From Candidatus Schneewindia gallinarum (GTDB lineage Bacteria > Bacillota > Clostridia > Oscillospirales > Ruminococcaceae): DNA of 61,882 nt. The position numbers and the translations under genes were made by a program. Where the stretch lies: assembly GCA_904420175.1 (NCBI GenBank), contig CAJFUF010000016.1, forward strand, positions 1 to 61,882. The letters run 5' to 3'. Under the pieces are notes generated by a model, which saw only the letters and a list, made by a program, of their open reading frames with translations, was not told where the DNA came from and did no database searches. Of the stretch, positions 42,630 to 50,749 are shown piece by piece (the stretch's first letter is position 1; the number at the start of each line of letters is the position of its first letter).

Positions 42630-42647
42630 AAAACCCCTTGATTTTTT

Positions 42648-42675
42648 CGAAATAGGGTGTATAATCATGTACATA
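42648..42675 (+). promoter_or_regulatory. Promoter of the amino-acid ABC transporter
   Basis: TTGATT (42648-42653), 16-base spacer, TATAAT (42670-42675). Confidence 0.65.
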
Positions 42676-42700
42676 CCGAATGTGAAAGGAAGAAATGACA

Positions 42701-43498
42701 ATGAAAGCATTGAAAAAATTAGCACTGCTTCTGGCAGTCGTTATGGTAGCCGCCCTGGCGCTGACCGCCTGCGGCGGGGAGAGCGGTTCCTCCGGATCGG
42801 ATTCTGCTTCCGATGATGCCAGCGGTTCCACCGCAACAAACGGCCAGCTTGTTATGGCGACGGAGGCGGGCTTTGCACCGTACGAGTATTATGGCGAGGG
42901 CAACGAGATTGTCGGCGTGGACGTGGACATCGCCAACGAAATTGCCAAGGCCATGGGCAAGGAGCTGGTCATCAGCGACATGAACTTTGACGCCATCCTC
43001 AGCGCGGTTTCCTCCGGCAAAGCGGACTTCGGCGCAGCGGGCCTGTCCATCACGGAAGAGCGCCTGAAGGAAGTGGACTTCACCATTGAGTATGCTACCA
43101 GCAAGCAGGTTATCATCGTCAAAGAGGGCAGCGACATTACGTCCGGTGACGACCTTGCGGGTAAGACCGTGGGCGTGCAGACCGGCACCACGGCCGACCT
43201 CTACATCTCTGATGAGATGCCCGACACCTCTGTGCAGCAGTACACGAAATATATGGAAGCGGCCAGCGACCTGCTCAACGGCAGAATTGACGCCATCGTC
43301 ATGGACAGCCTTCCCGCCGACGAACTGGTTAAGGCGAACGCAGGCCTTGTCATCCTTGAGAAGGAGCTGTTCACGGACAAATACGGCATGGCAGTTAAGA
43401 AGGGCAACACCGAACTGCTCAATCAGCTGAACGAAGTTCTGCAGAAGCTGATGGACGAGGGCAAGATTGAGGAGTACACCATCAATCACTTAAGCTAG
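42701..43498 (+). CDS. Amino-acid ABC transporter, substrate-binding lipoprotein
   Basis: A 265-residue extracellular solute-binding protein (family 3). The signal ends in LTAC, so Cys24 is lipidated. The binding domain begins VMATEAGFAPYEYYGEG and carries GVDVDIANEIAKAMGKEL, ISITEERLKEVDFT-like and VGVQTGTTADLY blocks typical of polar amino-acid binders. I choose the ATG at 42701, 8 bases after GGAAG, over one at 42695. The predicted ARG boxes upstream suggest arginine or a related basic amino acid. Permease and ATPase genes follow after an internal hairpin. Confidence 0.93.
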   Translation: MKALKKLALLLAVVMVAALALTACGGESGSSGSDSASDDASGSTATNGQLVMATEAGFAPYEYYGEGNEIVGVDVDIANEIAKAMGKELVISDMNFDAILSAVSSGKADFGAAGLSITEERLKEVDFTIEYATSKQVIIVKEGSDITSGDDLAGKTVGVQTGTTADLYISDEMPDTSVQQYTKYMEAASDLLNGRIDAIVMDSLPADELVKANAGLVILEKELFTDKYGMAVKKGNTELLNQLNEVLQKLMDEGKIEEYTINHLS

Positions 43499-43538
43499 TA
43501 GTCTTAGCCGGGACGAATACCCTAACAAAGGATCCCAT

Positions 43539-43568
43539 GCAGCAGAGGTGAGTGCCTCTGCTGCTTTT
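43539..43568 (+). terminator. Internal hairpin after the binding-protein gene
   Basis: GCAGCAGAGG (43539-43548) pairs with CCTCTGCTGC (43555-43564), followed by TTTT. It probably lowers permease and ATPase expression relative to the binding protein. Confidence 0.65.
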
Positions 43569-43648
43569 GGGCTTTTCAAGCCCCGCTGCCTTTAACGCGG
43601 CACGGGAAAAAACAACCCGCATTGCGGGACAGAACGGGAGTTGCGCCT

Positions 43649-44377
43649 ATGCAGCAATTTTTGGACTGGCTGAACGGGCATTTTGCCGCCTTTGGCCAAA
43701 GCTTTTATGACAATCTGATTCGGGACGACCGCTGGAAACTGATTTTAGAAGGCTTCGGCAACACGCTGTTTATTGCGGCGGTGGCCACGCTGATCGGCAT
43801 CCTGCTGGGCGTTGTGGTGGGGATTATCCGTGTCAGCCACGCGCAGTCCGGCAAATATAAAATCCTCAACGCGATTTGCGGCGTCTATCTGACGGTAATC
43901 CGCGGCACACCGGTTGTGGTGCAGCTGATGATTTTGTATTACATTGTTTTTGCCTCCGCCCCACTGGAGGCGAGCATCTATGTCGCGGCGCTGTCCTTCG
44001 GCATTAACTCCGGAGCCTATGTGGCGGAAATTATCCGTGCGGGCATCCTGTCCATCGACCGCGGCCAGACGGAGGCGGGCCGTTCCCTCGGACTCAGCCA
44101 GGGGCAGACCATGCGAAAAATTGTGCTGCCGCAGGCCATCAAAAACATTCTGCCCGCCCTGTTTAATGAATTTATCGTGCTGTTAAAGGAGACCTCCGTG
44201 GCAGGCTACGTCGGCATCCGTGATTTGACCAAGGCGTCGGACATCATCCGTTCCCGCACCTGGTCCGCCTTTTTCCCGCTGCTGACCATTGCACTGATCT
44301 ACCTTGTGGTGGTGGTGGGCCTGACCAAGGTACAGAAGATTATTGAGAGGAGGCTGTCGCAGAGTGATAACCGTTAA
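43649..44377 (+). CDS. Amino-acid ABC transporter permease (HisM/GlnP type)
   Basis: A 242-residue membrane subunit with about five helices. [20 protein letters not shown] starts the His/Glu/Gln/Arg-type permease domain, and the [20 protein letters not shown] stretch is the EAA coupling loop that contacts the ATPase. [13 protein letters not shown] is another family marker. I place the start at ATG 43649 behind GGGAG (spacing 8). The 3' end overlaps the ATPase gene by 14 bases. Confidence 0.95.
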   Translation: MQQFLDWLNGHFAAFGQSFYDNLIRDDRWKLILEGFGNTLFIAAVATLIGILLGVVVGIIRVSHAQSGKYKILNAICGVYLTVIRGTPVVVQLMILYYIVFASAPLEASIYVAALSFGINSGAYVAEIIRAGILSIDRGQTEAGRSLGLSQGQTMRKIVLPQAIKNILPALFNEFIVLLKETSVAGYVGIRDLTKASDIIRSRTWSAFFPLLTIALIYLVVVVGLTKVQKIIERRLSQSDNR

Positions 44378-45086
44378 AAACCTCGTCAAGGATTTTGGCG
44401 GAAAGCGCGCGCTGGACGGGGTGGACGCCACCATCCACGAGGGGGAGAAGGTTGTCGTAATCGGCCCCTCCGGCAGTGGAAAATCCACATTTTTAAGGTG
44501 CCTAAACCTGCTTGAAAAGCCCACCTCCGGCACCGTGAATTTCGAGGGGACCGATATCACCGACCCCAGCGTGGACATTGACAAGCTGCGCCAGAAAATG
44601 GGTATGGTGTTCCAGCAGTTCAACCTGTTCCCGCATTTAAGCGTGATGGAGAACATCACACTGGCCCCCGTCATGCTGGGCAAGATGGATAAACAGCAGG
44701 CGGAGGAAAAGGCAAAGACCCTGCTTTCCCGCATCGGCCTGCTGGACAAGGCGCAGTCGTATCCCAAGCAGCTTTCCGGCGGCCAGCAGCAGCGGATTGC
44801 CATTGTGCGCGCCCTTGCCATGGATCCGGACGTTATGCTGTTTGACGAGCCCACCTCCGCCCTTGACCCGGAGATGGTGGGCGAAGTACTGGAACTGATG
44901 AAGGAACTTGCAAAAGAGGGGATGACCATGGTGGTGGTCACCCATGAAATGGGCTTCGCCCGCGAGGTTGCCACCCGCGTCATCTTTATGGACGAGGGGA
45001 AAATCCTTGAGGAGAACGAGCCGCGCGCCTTTTTCAGCGAGCCGCGCTGCGACAGGCTGAAAGACTTTCTGTCCAAGGTTTTATAA
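44364..45086 (+). CDS. Amino-acid ABC transporter ATPase (GlnQ/ArtP type)
   Basis: A 240-residue ATPase with Walker [20 protein letters not shown]-loop [18 protein letters not shown], signature [15 protein letters not shown], Walker [16 protein letters not shown] and switch His in VVTHEMGFA, as in polar amino-acid importers. The start is GTG at 44364: AGGAGG lies 10 bases before it, and the protein then begins [12 protein letters not shown] longer in-frame start inside the permease is less likely. A terminator follows. Confidence 0.96.
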   Translation: MITVKNLVKDFGGKRALDGVDATIHEGEKVVVIGPSGSGKSTFLRCLNLLEKPTSGTVNFEGTDITDPSVDIDKLRQKMGMVFQQFNLFPHLSVMENITLAPVMLGKMDKQQAEEKAKTLLSRIGLLDKAQSYPKQLSGGQQQRIAIVRALAMDPDVMLFDEPTSALDPEMVGEVLELMKELAKEGMTMVVVTHEMGFAREVATRVIFMDEGKILEENEPRAFFSEPRCDRLKDFLSKVL

Positions 45087-45101
45087 GGATAAAAACACAG
45101 G

Positions 45102-45136
45102 AAAGGACATCCCGCAGGGGATGTCCTTTTTTTGTA
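45102..45136 (+). terminator. Terminator after the amino-acid transporter
   Basis: AAAGGACATCCC (45102-45113) pairs with GGGATGTCCTTT (45118-45129), with a T-run. Confidence 0.85.
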
Positions 45137-45161
45137 AAAAAATGTAAATGTTACAAAAGGG

Positions 45162-45190
45162 TTGCAATTTTGCGGCGGAGAGCGTATACT
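45162..45190 (+). promoter_or_regulatory. Promoter of the M23 peptidase gene
   Basis: TTGCAA (45162-45167), 17-base spacer, TATACT (45185-45190). Confidence 0.65.
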
Positions 45191-45201
45191 AGGAATAACC
45201 T

Positions 45202-45218
45202 TGTTACAGATTTGTAAT
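45202..45218 (+). promoter_or_regulatory. Predicted WalR-type box
   Basis: TGTTAC-N5-TGTAAT fits the WalR (YycF) consensus TGTWAH-N5-TGTWAH. It starts about 11 bases after the -10, at or just past the expected transcription start. Confidence 0.45.
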
Positions 45219-45238
45219 AATTTCGAGTGGTGATAGAT

Positions 45239-47005
45239 ATGAAAGCACATCTGAAGAAGGGCTTCAGACGCGCGGGCGGTGCCGCATTGCGTGGACTGAA
45301 ACGGCTGGGGAAGCCGTTCCGCCCGGTCTATACCTGGTGCTATAACCGGTGCTACAGCATTGGGCTGTACACAGTGAAAGGAATAACGGCGGTCGTCTCG
45401 GCAATGGAGAAGCTGTTCGGCCCGCCCTGCCGGTTCATCGGCTCACATGTATGCGAGTTGACAAACAACGTGCTGGACTTCATGCAGCGCGTGGCGGACT
45501 GGACGGACCGCAGCTTTGTGCTGGTGGGCCGTGCGGCAAAAAAACTTGGACATGCTTTTTGGTCCGGCTTCCGCTCCGGCGGAATTATTGAGGCTTTCCA
45601 CGCCACACGCGCCGCATGGCGCGAGGGCAGGCAGCACAACCAGCGCGCCGTCTGGCTGACGAAGATGGTGGTTCTGCCGCTGATTCCTCTGGTGGCGCTG
45701 ACAGCGTTTATCAATGTGTTTACCGGGCTGAACTTCGCCCTTTCCGTCAATGTGGAAGGGCAGACCATCGGCTACATCTCGTCGGAGGAGGTATATAACT
45801 CCGCCGACAAGCTGATGCAGCAGCGCATCGTCTATGTGGACGGACAGCAGCCGGTGCAGATTCAGCCGACTTATAACCTGAGCATTGTGGGACAGGATGA
45901 CATCCTGACCGATACGGAGCTGTGCGACAACCTGATTGTCGCCTCCGGCGCCAAAGTCAGCGAGGCGGCCGGCGTTTTTGTGGACGGCACGCTGCTGGGC
46001 GCCACCGAGGACACACAGGCCATTAAGGATTTCCTCGCTTCCAAGCTGGAGCCGTATGAGACGGAAAACCCGGGCGCAACCGTCAGCTTTACAAGGGACG
46101 TAAGCGTGCAGGAAGGACTGTACCTGACGGAGTCCATTGTCTCTGAAGAGGAGCTGGAGGCCGCGCTGAACGGCAAGACCCAGGAGAAGCAGGAGTATGT
46201 GGTGGTCTCGGGCGATACGCCGATTGCCATTGCGGCCAAATTCGGCCTGAGCGTGTCGGAGCTGAACGCCATGAACCCCGACAAAATGGATAACCTGTAT
46301 GTGGGCACGGTGCTGACCGTGGCGAACGAGCAGAACTATCTGGGTGTTCAGGTGACGAAGCAGATTACCTATGAAGAGGATATCCCGTATGAGACGGTGA
46401 AGGAAAACAGCAGCCAGTACACCGTTGGCACCCAGCGTGTAACGGTGAAGGGGCAGAACGGCACGGCAAACGTCACGGCAAACGTCACCTATGTGGACGG
46501 CATTGAAGTGTCGCGGGAAATTGTCAGCAGTGAGACGATTAAAGAGCCGGTGACGGAAAAAATCCTTGTGGGTACGAAGCCCAAGACCAGCTCGTCCAGC
46601 GGCGGCAGCCTGTGGGGCGGCAGCAGCTCGGTGGTGGGCAGCGGCAACCTGTACTGGCCTGTTCCCGCAAGAACCAGAATTACCTGCGGCTGGTACGGCT
46701 ACGCCGGACACCGCGCCATTGACATCGGCGCACCCACCGGCACCGCCATCCATGCGGCGGACTCCGGCACGGTAACCTATGCCGGCTGGTACTATAACTA
46801 CGGCTACTGCACGATTATCAACCATGGCAACGGCATGCAGACCCTGTACGCCCATCAGAGCGCAATTTTGGTCAGCGTCGGGCAGACGGTGTCCCGCGGA
46901 CAGCAGATTGGACGTGTGGGCGCCACAGGCAAGGCGTACGGTTCCCACCTGCATTTTGAAGTTATTGTCAACGGGGTGAAGGTAAACCCCACCTATTATC
47001 TTTGA
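45239..47005 (+). CDS. Membrane-anchored M23 peptidoglycan hydrolase with LysM and G5 domains
   Basis: A 588-residue cell-wall enzyme. A cytoplasmic N-terminal region of about 140 residues precedes one transmembrane helix (about 142-168). Outside come a helical region, a LysM peptidoglycan-binding domain (VVVSGDTPIAIAAKFGL, from about 319), a G5 domain (about 370-446), a Ser/Gly-rich linker, and a complete M23 domain with GHRAIDIG, YAHQS and SHLHFEV zinc-site motifs. It should cut peptide cross-links in peptidoglycan. The ATG at 45239 follows GGTGAT; a GTG four codons earlier is possible. A WalR-type box upstream would fit control by the wall-stress two-component system. Confidence 0.93.
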   Translation: MKAHLKKGFRRAGGAALRGLKRLGKPFRPVYTWCYNRCYSIGLYTVKGITAVVSAMEKLFGPPCRFIGSHVCELTNNVLDFMQRVADWTDRSFVLVGRAAKKLGHAFWSGFRSGGIIEAFHATRAAWREGRQHNQRAVWLTKMVVLPLIPLVALTAFINVFTGLNFALSVNVEGQTIGYISSEEVYNSADKLMQQRIVYVDGQQPVQIQPTYNLSIVGQDDILTDTELCDNLIVASGAKVSEAAGVFVDGTLLGATEDTQAIKDFLASKLEPYETENPGATVSFTRDVSVQEGLYLTESIVSEEELEAALNGKTQEKQEYVVVSGDTPIAIAAKFGLSVSELNAMNPDKMDNLYVGTVLTVANEQNYLGVQVTKQITYEEDIPYETVKENSSQYTVGTQRVTVKGQNGTANVTANVTYVDGIEVSREIVSSETIKEPVTEKILVGTKPKTSSSSGGSLWGGSSSVVGSGNLYWPVPARTRITCGWYGYAGHRAIDIGAPTGTAIHAADSGTVTYAGWYYNYGYCTIINHGNGMQTLYAHQSAILVSVGQTVSRGQQIGRVGATGKAYGSHLHFEVIVNGVKVNPTYYL

Positions 47006-47037
47006 TAACCAGTTACCTCTTAATTGTTTTTCTCTGG

Positions 47038-47073
47038 AATTTGCCGGGCGGAAATTTTTCCGCCCGGCAAATT
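47038..47073 (+). terminator. Terminator after the M23 gene
   Basis: AATTTGCCGGGCGG (47038-47051) pairs with CCGCCCGGCAAATT (47060-47073), followed by a T-rich stretch. Confidence 0.8.
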
Positions 47074-47131
47074 TGTTTTCCGGAATAGATTGCTTCCCCC
47101 GGCCCACAATAGAAGAGGAGAAAGAAATCAC

Positions 47132-47159
47132 TTTACATTCTCCTCATAAATGGTATAAT
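47132..47159 (+). promoter_or_regulatory. Promoter of murA
   Basis: TTTACA (47132-47137), 16-base spacer, TATAAT (47154-47159). The leader is about 130 bases with no recognised element. Confidence 0.6.
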
Positions 47160-47297
47160 AATAAAAGTGTATTTGCATTTTTTCTCGGGCGGGTGCACAT
47201 CCCTACACCGTCGGAGTTTTTCTTTTACAGCCGGTTCTGTTGCAGGCCGGACGGAATACGGGGCGTCTTTGCGGACTGCTTCAGAGGGGGTACAGAT

Positions 47298-48584
47298 TTG
47301 GAAAAGTTTCTGGTCGAGGGAGGACACCGGCTTTCCGGTGAGGTTACCATCAGCGGCGCCAAAAATGCTGCGGTGGCCATTCTCCCGGCAACGATTTTGT
47401 GTGAGGACGTCTGCGTAATTGAGAACATCCCGAACATCAGCGATGTAACCATCATCCTGCAAATGCTGCAGGACATGGGCGCATCCGTCCGCCTGGTGAA
47501 CAAAACCACGGTGGAAATTGACACCCGCGGGGTGTTCACCAACATGGTGCCGGCCGAGCAGGCGCGGCATTTTCGTGCGTCCTACTATTTTCTGGGCGTG
47601 CTGCTTGGCCGCTTTAAAGAGGCGCGCAGCCCCCTGCCCGGCGGCTGCGACTTTGGCGACCGCCCCATTGACCAGCACCTGAAGGGCTTTTCCGCCCTCG
47701 GAGCAGAGCATGAAATTGAACACGGCGGAATCATCCGTGTCGCGGCGGACAGGCTGATTGGCAACCAGATTTATTTTGACGTGGTGTCCGTCGGTGCCAC
47801 CATGAACGTGATGCTGGCCGCCGTGAAGGCGGAAGGGATGACCATCCTCGAAAACTGCGCAAGGGAACCGCACATTGTGGACCTGGCCAACTTCTTAAAT
47901 TCCATGGGGGCGGACATCCGCGGCGCCGGAACCGACGTCATCAAAATCCGCGGCGTCAAGGAACTGCACGGCGCCAACTACTCCATCATTCCCGACCAGA
48001 TTGAGGCGGGCACCTACATGGTCATGGCTGCGGCCACCGGGGGCGACATCCTTGTAAAAAATATTATCCCCAAACATCTGGAATCTATTTCGCAGAAGCT
48101 GGAACTGGTGGGCTGCAACATCACGGAATATGACGAGGCGGTACGTGTTGTATCCAGCGGCATCATCCGGAAGGCCAACATTAAGACCATGCCCCATCCC
48201 GGTTTCCCCACGGACATGCAGCCCCAGATTACGGCGCTGCTGTGCATGGCGGACGGCACCAGCATTGTAACGGAAAGCGTGTGGGATCACCGCTTTAAAT
48301 ATGTGGATGAGCTGCGCCGCATGGGCGCGGACATTGTGGTGGACGGCAAGGTGGCCGTCATTGAAGGGGTGGAAAGCCTCAAGGGTGCGCCCGTCAAGGC
48401 GACGGATTTGCGCGCAGGCGCTGCCATGGTGATTGCCGGCCTGATGGCGGAGGGCGTCACAGAAATTGAGGATGTCCGCCACATTGAGCGGGGCTATGAA
48501 AACATTTTGTTTAAAATGAGCATGCTGGGCGCCCGCATTAAGAAAATGGAAATGCTGCCGCAGCAGGTGGTAACTGCGCTGTAG
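47298..48584 (+). CDS. murA: UDP-N-acetylglucosamine 1-carboxyvinyltransferase
   Basis: A 428-residue enzyme for the first committed step of peptidoglycan synthesis: it adds enolpyruvate from PEP to UDP-GlcNAc. The EPSP-synthase-like fold begins VEGGHRLSGEVTISGAKNAA. The loop LPGGCDFGDRPIDQH holds the active-site Cys at residue 117, the residue alkylated by fosfomycin. DQIEAGTYM and MPHPGFPTDMQPQ are further markers. The start is TTG at 47298 with GAGGGGG 7 bases upstream; the frame is open further up but covers the promoter. walJ and rlmH follow. Confidence 0.96.
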   Translation: MEKFLVEGGHRLSGEVTISGAKNAAVAILPATILCEDVCVIENIPNISDVTIILQMLQDMGASVRLVNKTTVEIDTRGVFTNMVPAEQARHFRASYYFLGVLLGRFKEARSPLPGGCDFGDRPIDQHLKGFSALGAEHEIEHGGIIRVAADRLIGNQIYFDVVSVGATMNVMLAAVKAEGMTILENCAREPHIVDLANFLNSMGADIRGAGTDVIKIRGVKELHGANYSIIPDQIEAGTYMVMAAATGGDILVKNIIPKHLESISQKLELVGCNITEYDEAVRVVSSGIIRKANIKTMPHPGFPTDMQPQITALLCMADGTSIVTESVWDHRFKYVDELRRMGADIVVDGKVAVIEGVESLKGAPVKATDLRAGAAMVIAGLMAEGVTEIEDVRHIERGYENILFKMSMLGARIKKMEMLPQQVVTAL

Positions 48585-48590
48585 CAGGAG

Positions 48591-48613
48591 GGCACCTTTC
48601 GGGTGCCTTTTTC
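48591..48613 (+). terminator. Short terminator or attenuator between murA and walJ
   Basis: GGCACC (48591-48596) pairs with GGTGCC (48602-48607), with a following T-run. walJ begins 26 bases later. Confidence 0.6.
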
Positions 48614-48638
48614 TTTGCAGGAAAGGAAGGTGGAACGT

Positions 48639-49427
48639 TTGGCCAAACTTGTGCCGCTGTACAGCGGCAGCAGCGGCAACTGCACGTTTGCGGGCAGCGG
48701 CGGCCGCGGGGTGCTGATTGACGTGGGGAAAAGCTGCAAGCAGACACTGCTTGCCATGGATGCCGCCGGCATTCCGCCGGAGGGAATCGGCGCCATCTTC
48801 ATCACCCACGAGCATATCGACCACGTCCGGGGCCTGTCGGTGCTGGCGAGGAAGCTGCAGGTCCCAGTCTACCTGTCGGAAGGGACAAGGCGGGCACTGC
48901 AGCAGGGCGGCTTAGCGGACGAACGTGTGCAGTTACATACCATCAACGGGCCGGTGCAGGTGTTCGACATGCAGCTGACCCCTTTCCATTCCCCTCACGA
49001 CAGTGCGGAGTGCATTGGCTTCCGTATCGGCTGGGAGAACGGGAAAACTGCCGCTGTGGCCACCGACCTCGGTTTTGTCAGTGAGGAGGTACGCATGGCG
49101 CTGGAGGGCTGCGGCTGTGTCATGCTGGAATCCAACTACGATGTGCGCATGCTGGAAGCGGGCCCCTACCCCTATTACCTGAAGCAGCGCATTAAAGGCG
49201 ACAAAGGCCATCTCAGCAACGACGGATGCGCTGAAACCCTGCGACAGCTGGTGCGGGGCGGAACCATGCGTTTTGTGCTGGCCCACCTCAGCCGTGAGAA
49301 CAACCTGCCGGAACTGGCGGGCATGACGGCGCGCTGTGCACTGCAGGACGAGGGATTAAAAGAGCGGGTGGATTTTGTTGTCGCTGTGGCCAACAGAAAC
49401 GAGCCCACGGCTCCCGTGGTGTTTTAA
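48639..49427 (+). CDS. walJ: MBL-fold metallohydrolase WalJ (YycJ)
   Basis: A 262-residue metallo-beta-lactamase-fold protein with a predicted nuclease role; in Firmicutes walJ belongs to the walRK (yyc) region. YSGSSGNCTFAG is the characteristic N-terminus, the metal site is ITHEHIDHVRGL, and ESNYDVRML and HLSRENNLPELA are WalJ-type blocks. The start is TTG at 48639 with AAAGGAAGG 8 bases before; the frame extends upstream into a terminator hairpin. It is followed by rlmH, the order known from the yyc region, although walR and walK themselves are not in the window. Confidence 0.92.
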   Translation: MAKLVPLYSGSSGNCTFAGSGGRGVLIDVGKSCKQTLLAMDAAGIPPEGIGAIFITHEHIDHVRGLSVLARKLQVPVYLSEGTRRALQQGGLADERVQLHTINGPVQVFDMQLTPFHSPHDSAECIGFRIGWENGKTAAVATDLGFVSEEVRMALEGCGCVMLESNYDVRMLEAGPYPYYLKQRIKGDKGHLSNDGCAETLRQLVRGGTMRFVLAHLSRENNLPELAGMTARCALQDEGLKERVDFVVAVANRNEPTAPVVF

Positions 49428-49439
49428 GGGGGAGAAGCC

Positions 49440-49922
49440 ATGATTGGCATTCATCTGATTGCGGTGGGAAACCTGAAGGAAGCCTATCTGCGCGCCGGCG
49501 CGGCGGAGTATCAAAAGCGGCTGGGCGGGCTGTGCGCCTGCACCGTGACGGAGGTGCCGGAGGCCCGTCTGCCCAGAAACCCGTCCGAGCGGGAGATTGC
49601 CGCGGCACTTGCGGCGGAGGGCCAGCGGATTTTGTCCGCAGTGCCGAAGGGCGCTTTCCTTGTCCCGCTGTGTGTCGAGGGCGTTCAAATCACCAGCGAA
49701 CAGCTGGCACAGCGGCTGGAGACGGCCGCCCTTTCCGGGAAGCACCAGGCCGCCTTTGTCATTGGCAGCTCCTTCGGCCTGTCGCCGGAGGTGAAGGTCG
49801 CCGGGGATTTCCGGCTGTCCATGTCCCGCATGACGCTGCCCCACCAGCTGTGCCGACTGGTTTTGCTTGAGCAGTTGTACCGGGCGGGCACAATTCTGAC
49901 CGGAAGAAAATATCATAAATAG
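49440..49922 (+). CDS. rlmH: 23S rRNA (pseudouridine1915-N3)-methyltransferase RlmH
   Basis: A 160-residue SPOUT-class methyltransferase that uses SAM to methylate pseudouridine 1915 in helix 69 of 23S rRNA. The C-terminal knot region FVIGSSFGLSPEV and LSMSRMTLPHQLCRLVLLEQ, then the YRAGTILTGRKYHK end, are diagnostic. The glycine-rich loop reads GSS rather than the more usual GGS. The ATG follows AAGGGGGAG. It lies 12 bases after walJ. Confidence 0.95.
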   Translation: MIGIHLIAVGNLKEAYLRAGAAEYQKRLGGLCACTVTEVPEARLPRNPSEREIAAALAAEGQRILSAVPKGAFLVPLCVEGVQITSEQLAQRLETAALSGKHQAAFVIGSSFGLSPEVKVAGDFRLSMSRMTLPHQLCRLVLLEQLYRAGTILTGRKYHK

Positions 49923-49925
49923 CAC

Positions 49926-49950
49926 CGCCGCCGGCAAAATGCCGGCGGCG
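49926..49950. terminator. Terminator between rlmH and the convergent crp-type gene
   Basis: CGCCGCCGGC (49926-49935) pairs with GCCGGCGGCG (49941-49950). T-tracts are modest on both sides. Confidence 0.6.
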
Positions 49951-49965
49951 TCCTGTTTCAGGCGG

Positions 49966-50658
49966 TTAAAGCAGGGCTTTCAGCCCCTGCGGATCGAGAA
50001 TTTTGAAGCTGTCACGGTAGGTTTCAAGCAGCCCCATGGCGCGCAGGCGCGACAGCTCTCTGGACAGGGCGCTGCGCTCGCAGTTCAGGTACCGCGCCAG
50101 CTGGGCCCGGTTCATCCCGCAGGAGAAGGTGGCGCTGCCGCCGCGCTTCATGGACTCCAGCAAAAACAGGCAGATTTTTTTGCGCAGGCTTTTTACAATC
50201 AGCAGATCCACCCGGTCGCTGAGCTGGAAATACTTTTCCGAAAGGGTGGAAATCAGGTTGCGCAGCAGCTGCTGATGGGCGCTGTGCAGCATGGCACAGG
50301 GACTCAGCAGTTTTTCATGGGGGATGAACAGCGCCCGGCAGCCGGTTCTGGCCGTGATGGTAACCGGGCTTTTGCTGCCGGAGGCGGCCAAAATGTCCCC
50401 GAACACACCGCCGGGGCCCATGACGGTGATGGTGATCTCTGCGCCGCCCGCCGTGGTTTTCACCGCCTCAATTTCCCCGTCCAGCACAATGCCCAAATCC
50501 ACGTCTGCAAAGCCTGCCAGCAGCACAATCTCCCCTGCCGCATAGGCGCGCACCACCGGGGCGAAGCAGGCAAGCAGCTCCTGAATCCCTTTATCCTCCA
50601 TGCCGGAGAACAGGGAGGTTTTCTTTAAAATTGGGAGAAATTCGGTATAATTTTTCAT
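49966..50658 (-). CDS. Crp/Fnr family transcriptional regulator
   Basis: A 230-residue regulator with an N-terminal cyclic-nucleotide-binding-type beta roll (about 20-130) and a C-terminal winged helix-turn-helix (about 165-215, MNRAQLARYLNCERSALSRELSRL). The N-terminal domain lacks the Arg/Ser phosphate cassette of true cAMP sensors. No FNR-type cysteine cluster is visible. The ligand is unknown. The ATG follows GGAGG. A promoter and a 16-bp palindrome lie between its start and the divergent ECF S-component gene, so autoregulation and control of that transporter are likely. Confidence 0.92.
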   Translation of the reverse strand: MKNYTEFLPILKKTSLFSGMEDKGIQELLACFAPVVRAYAAGEIVLLAGFADVDLGIVLDGEIEAVKTTAGGAEITITVMGPGGVFGDILAASGSKSPVTITARTGCRALFIPHEKLLSPCAMLHSAHQQLLRNLISTLSEKYFQLSDRVDLLIVKSLRKKICLFLLESMKRGGSATFSCGMNRAQLARYLNCERSALSRELSRLRAMGLLETYRDSFKILDPQGLKALL

Positions 50659-50672
50659 GCTTTCCTCCGGTT

Positions 50673-50688
50673 TGTTGCCATGGCAACA
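50673..50688. promoter_or_regulatory. 16-bp palindrome, candidate Crp/Fnr operator
   Basis: TGTTGCCATGGCAACA is a perfect dyad in the leader of the minus-strand regulator gene and upstream of the plus-strand transporter gene. Confidence 0.55.
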
Positions 50689-50702
50689 TCGTTTTGCTTG
50701 TT

Positions 50703-50731
50703 ATTATAGTATCATAGTTTCAGAAAATCAA
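50703..50731 (-). promoter_or_regulatory. Promoter of the Crp/Fnr regulator gene
   Basis: On the minus strand TTGATT (50731-50726), 17-base spacer, TATAAT (50708-50703). The palindrome falls about 15-30 bases downstream of the -10. Confidence 0.7.
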
Positions 50732-50749
50732 CCGAAAGGACCTGATAAA

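Noticed and set aside
45443-47131. A 562-codon minus-strand frame opposite the M23 hydrolase
   Set aside because: The plus strand carries LysM, G5 and M23 motifs; the antisense frame has low-complexity His/Arg-rich sequence only.
47073-47297. A longer N-terminus for MurA (75 extra codons)
   Set aside because: The extension crosses the murA promoter and lacks similarity; the TTG at 47298 has a good ribosome-binding site and gives the family's usual N-terminus.
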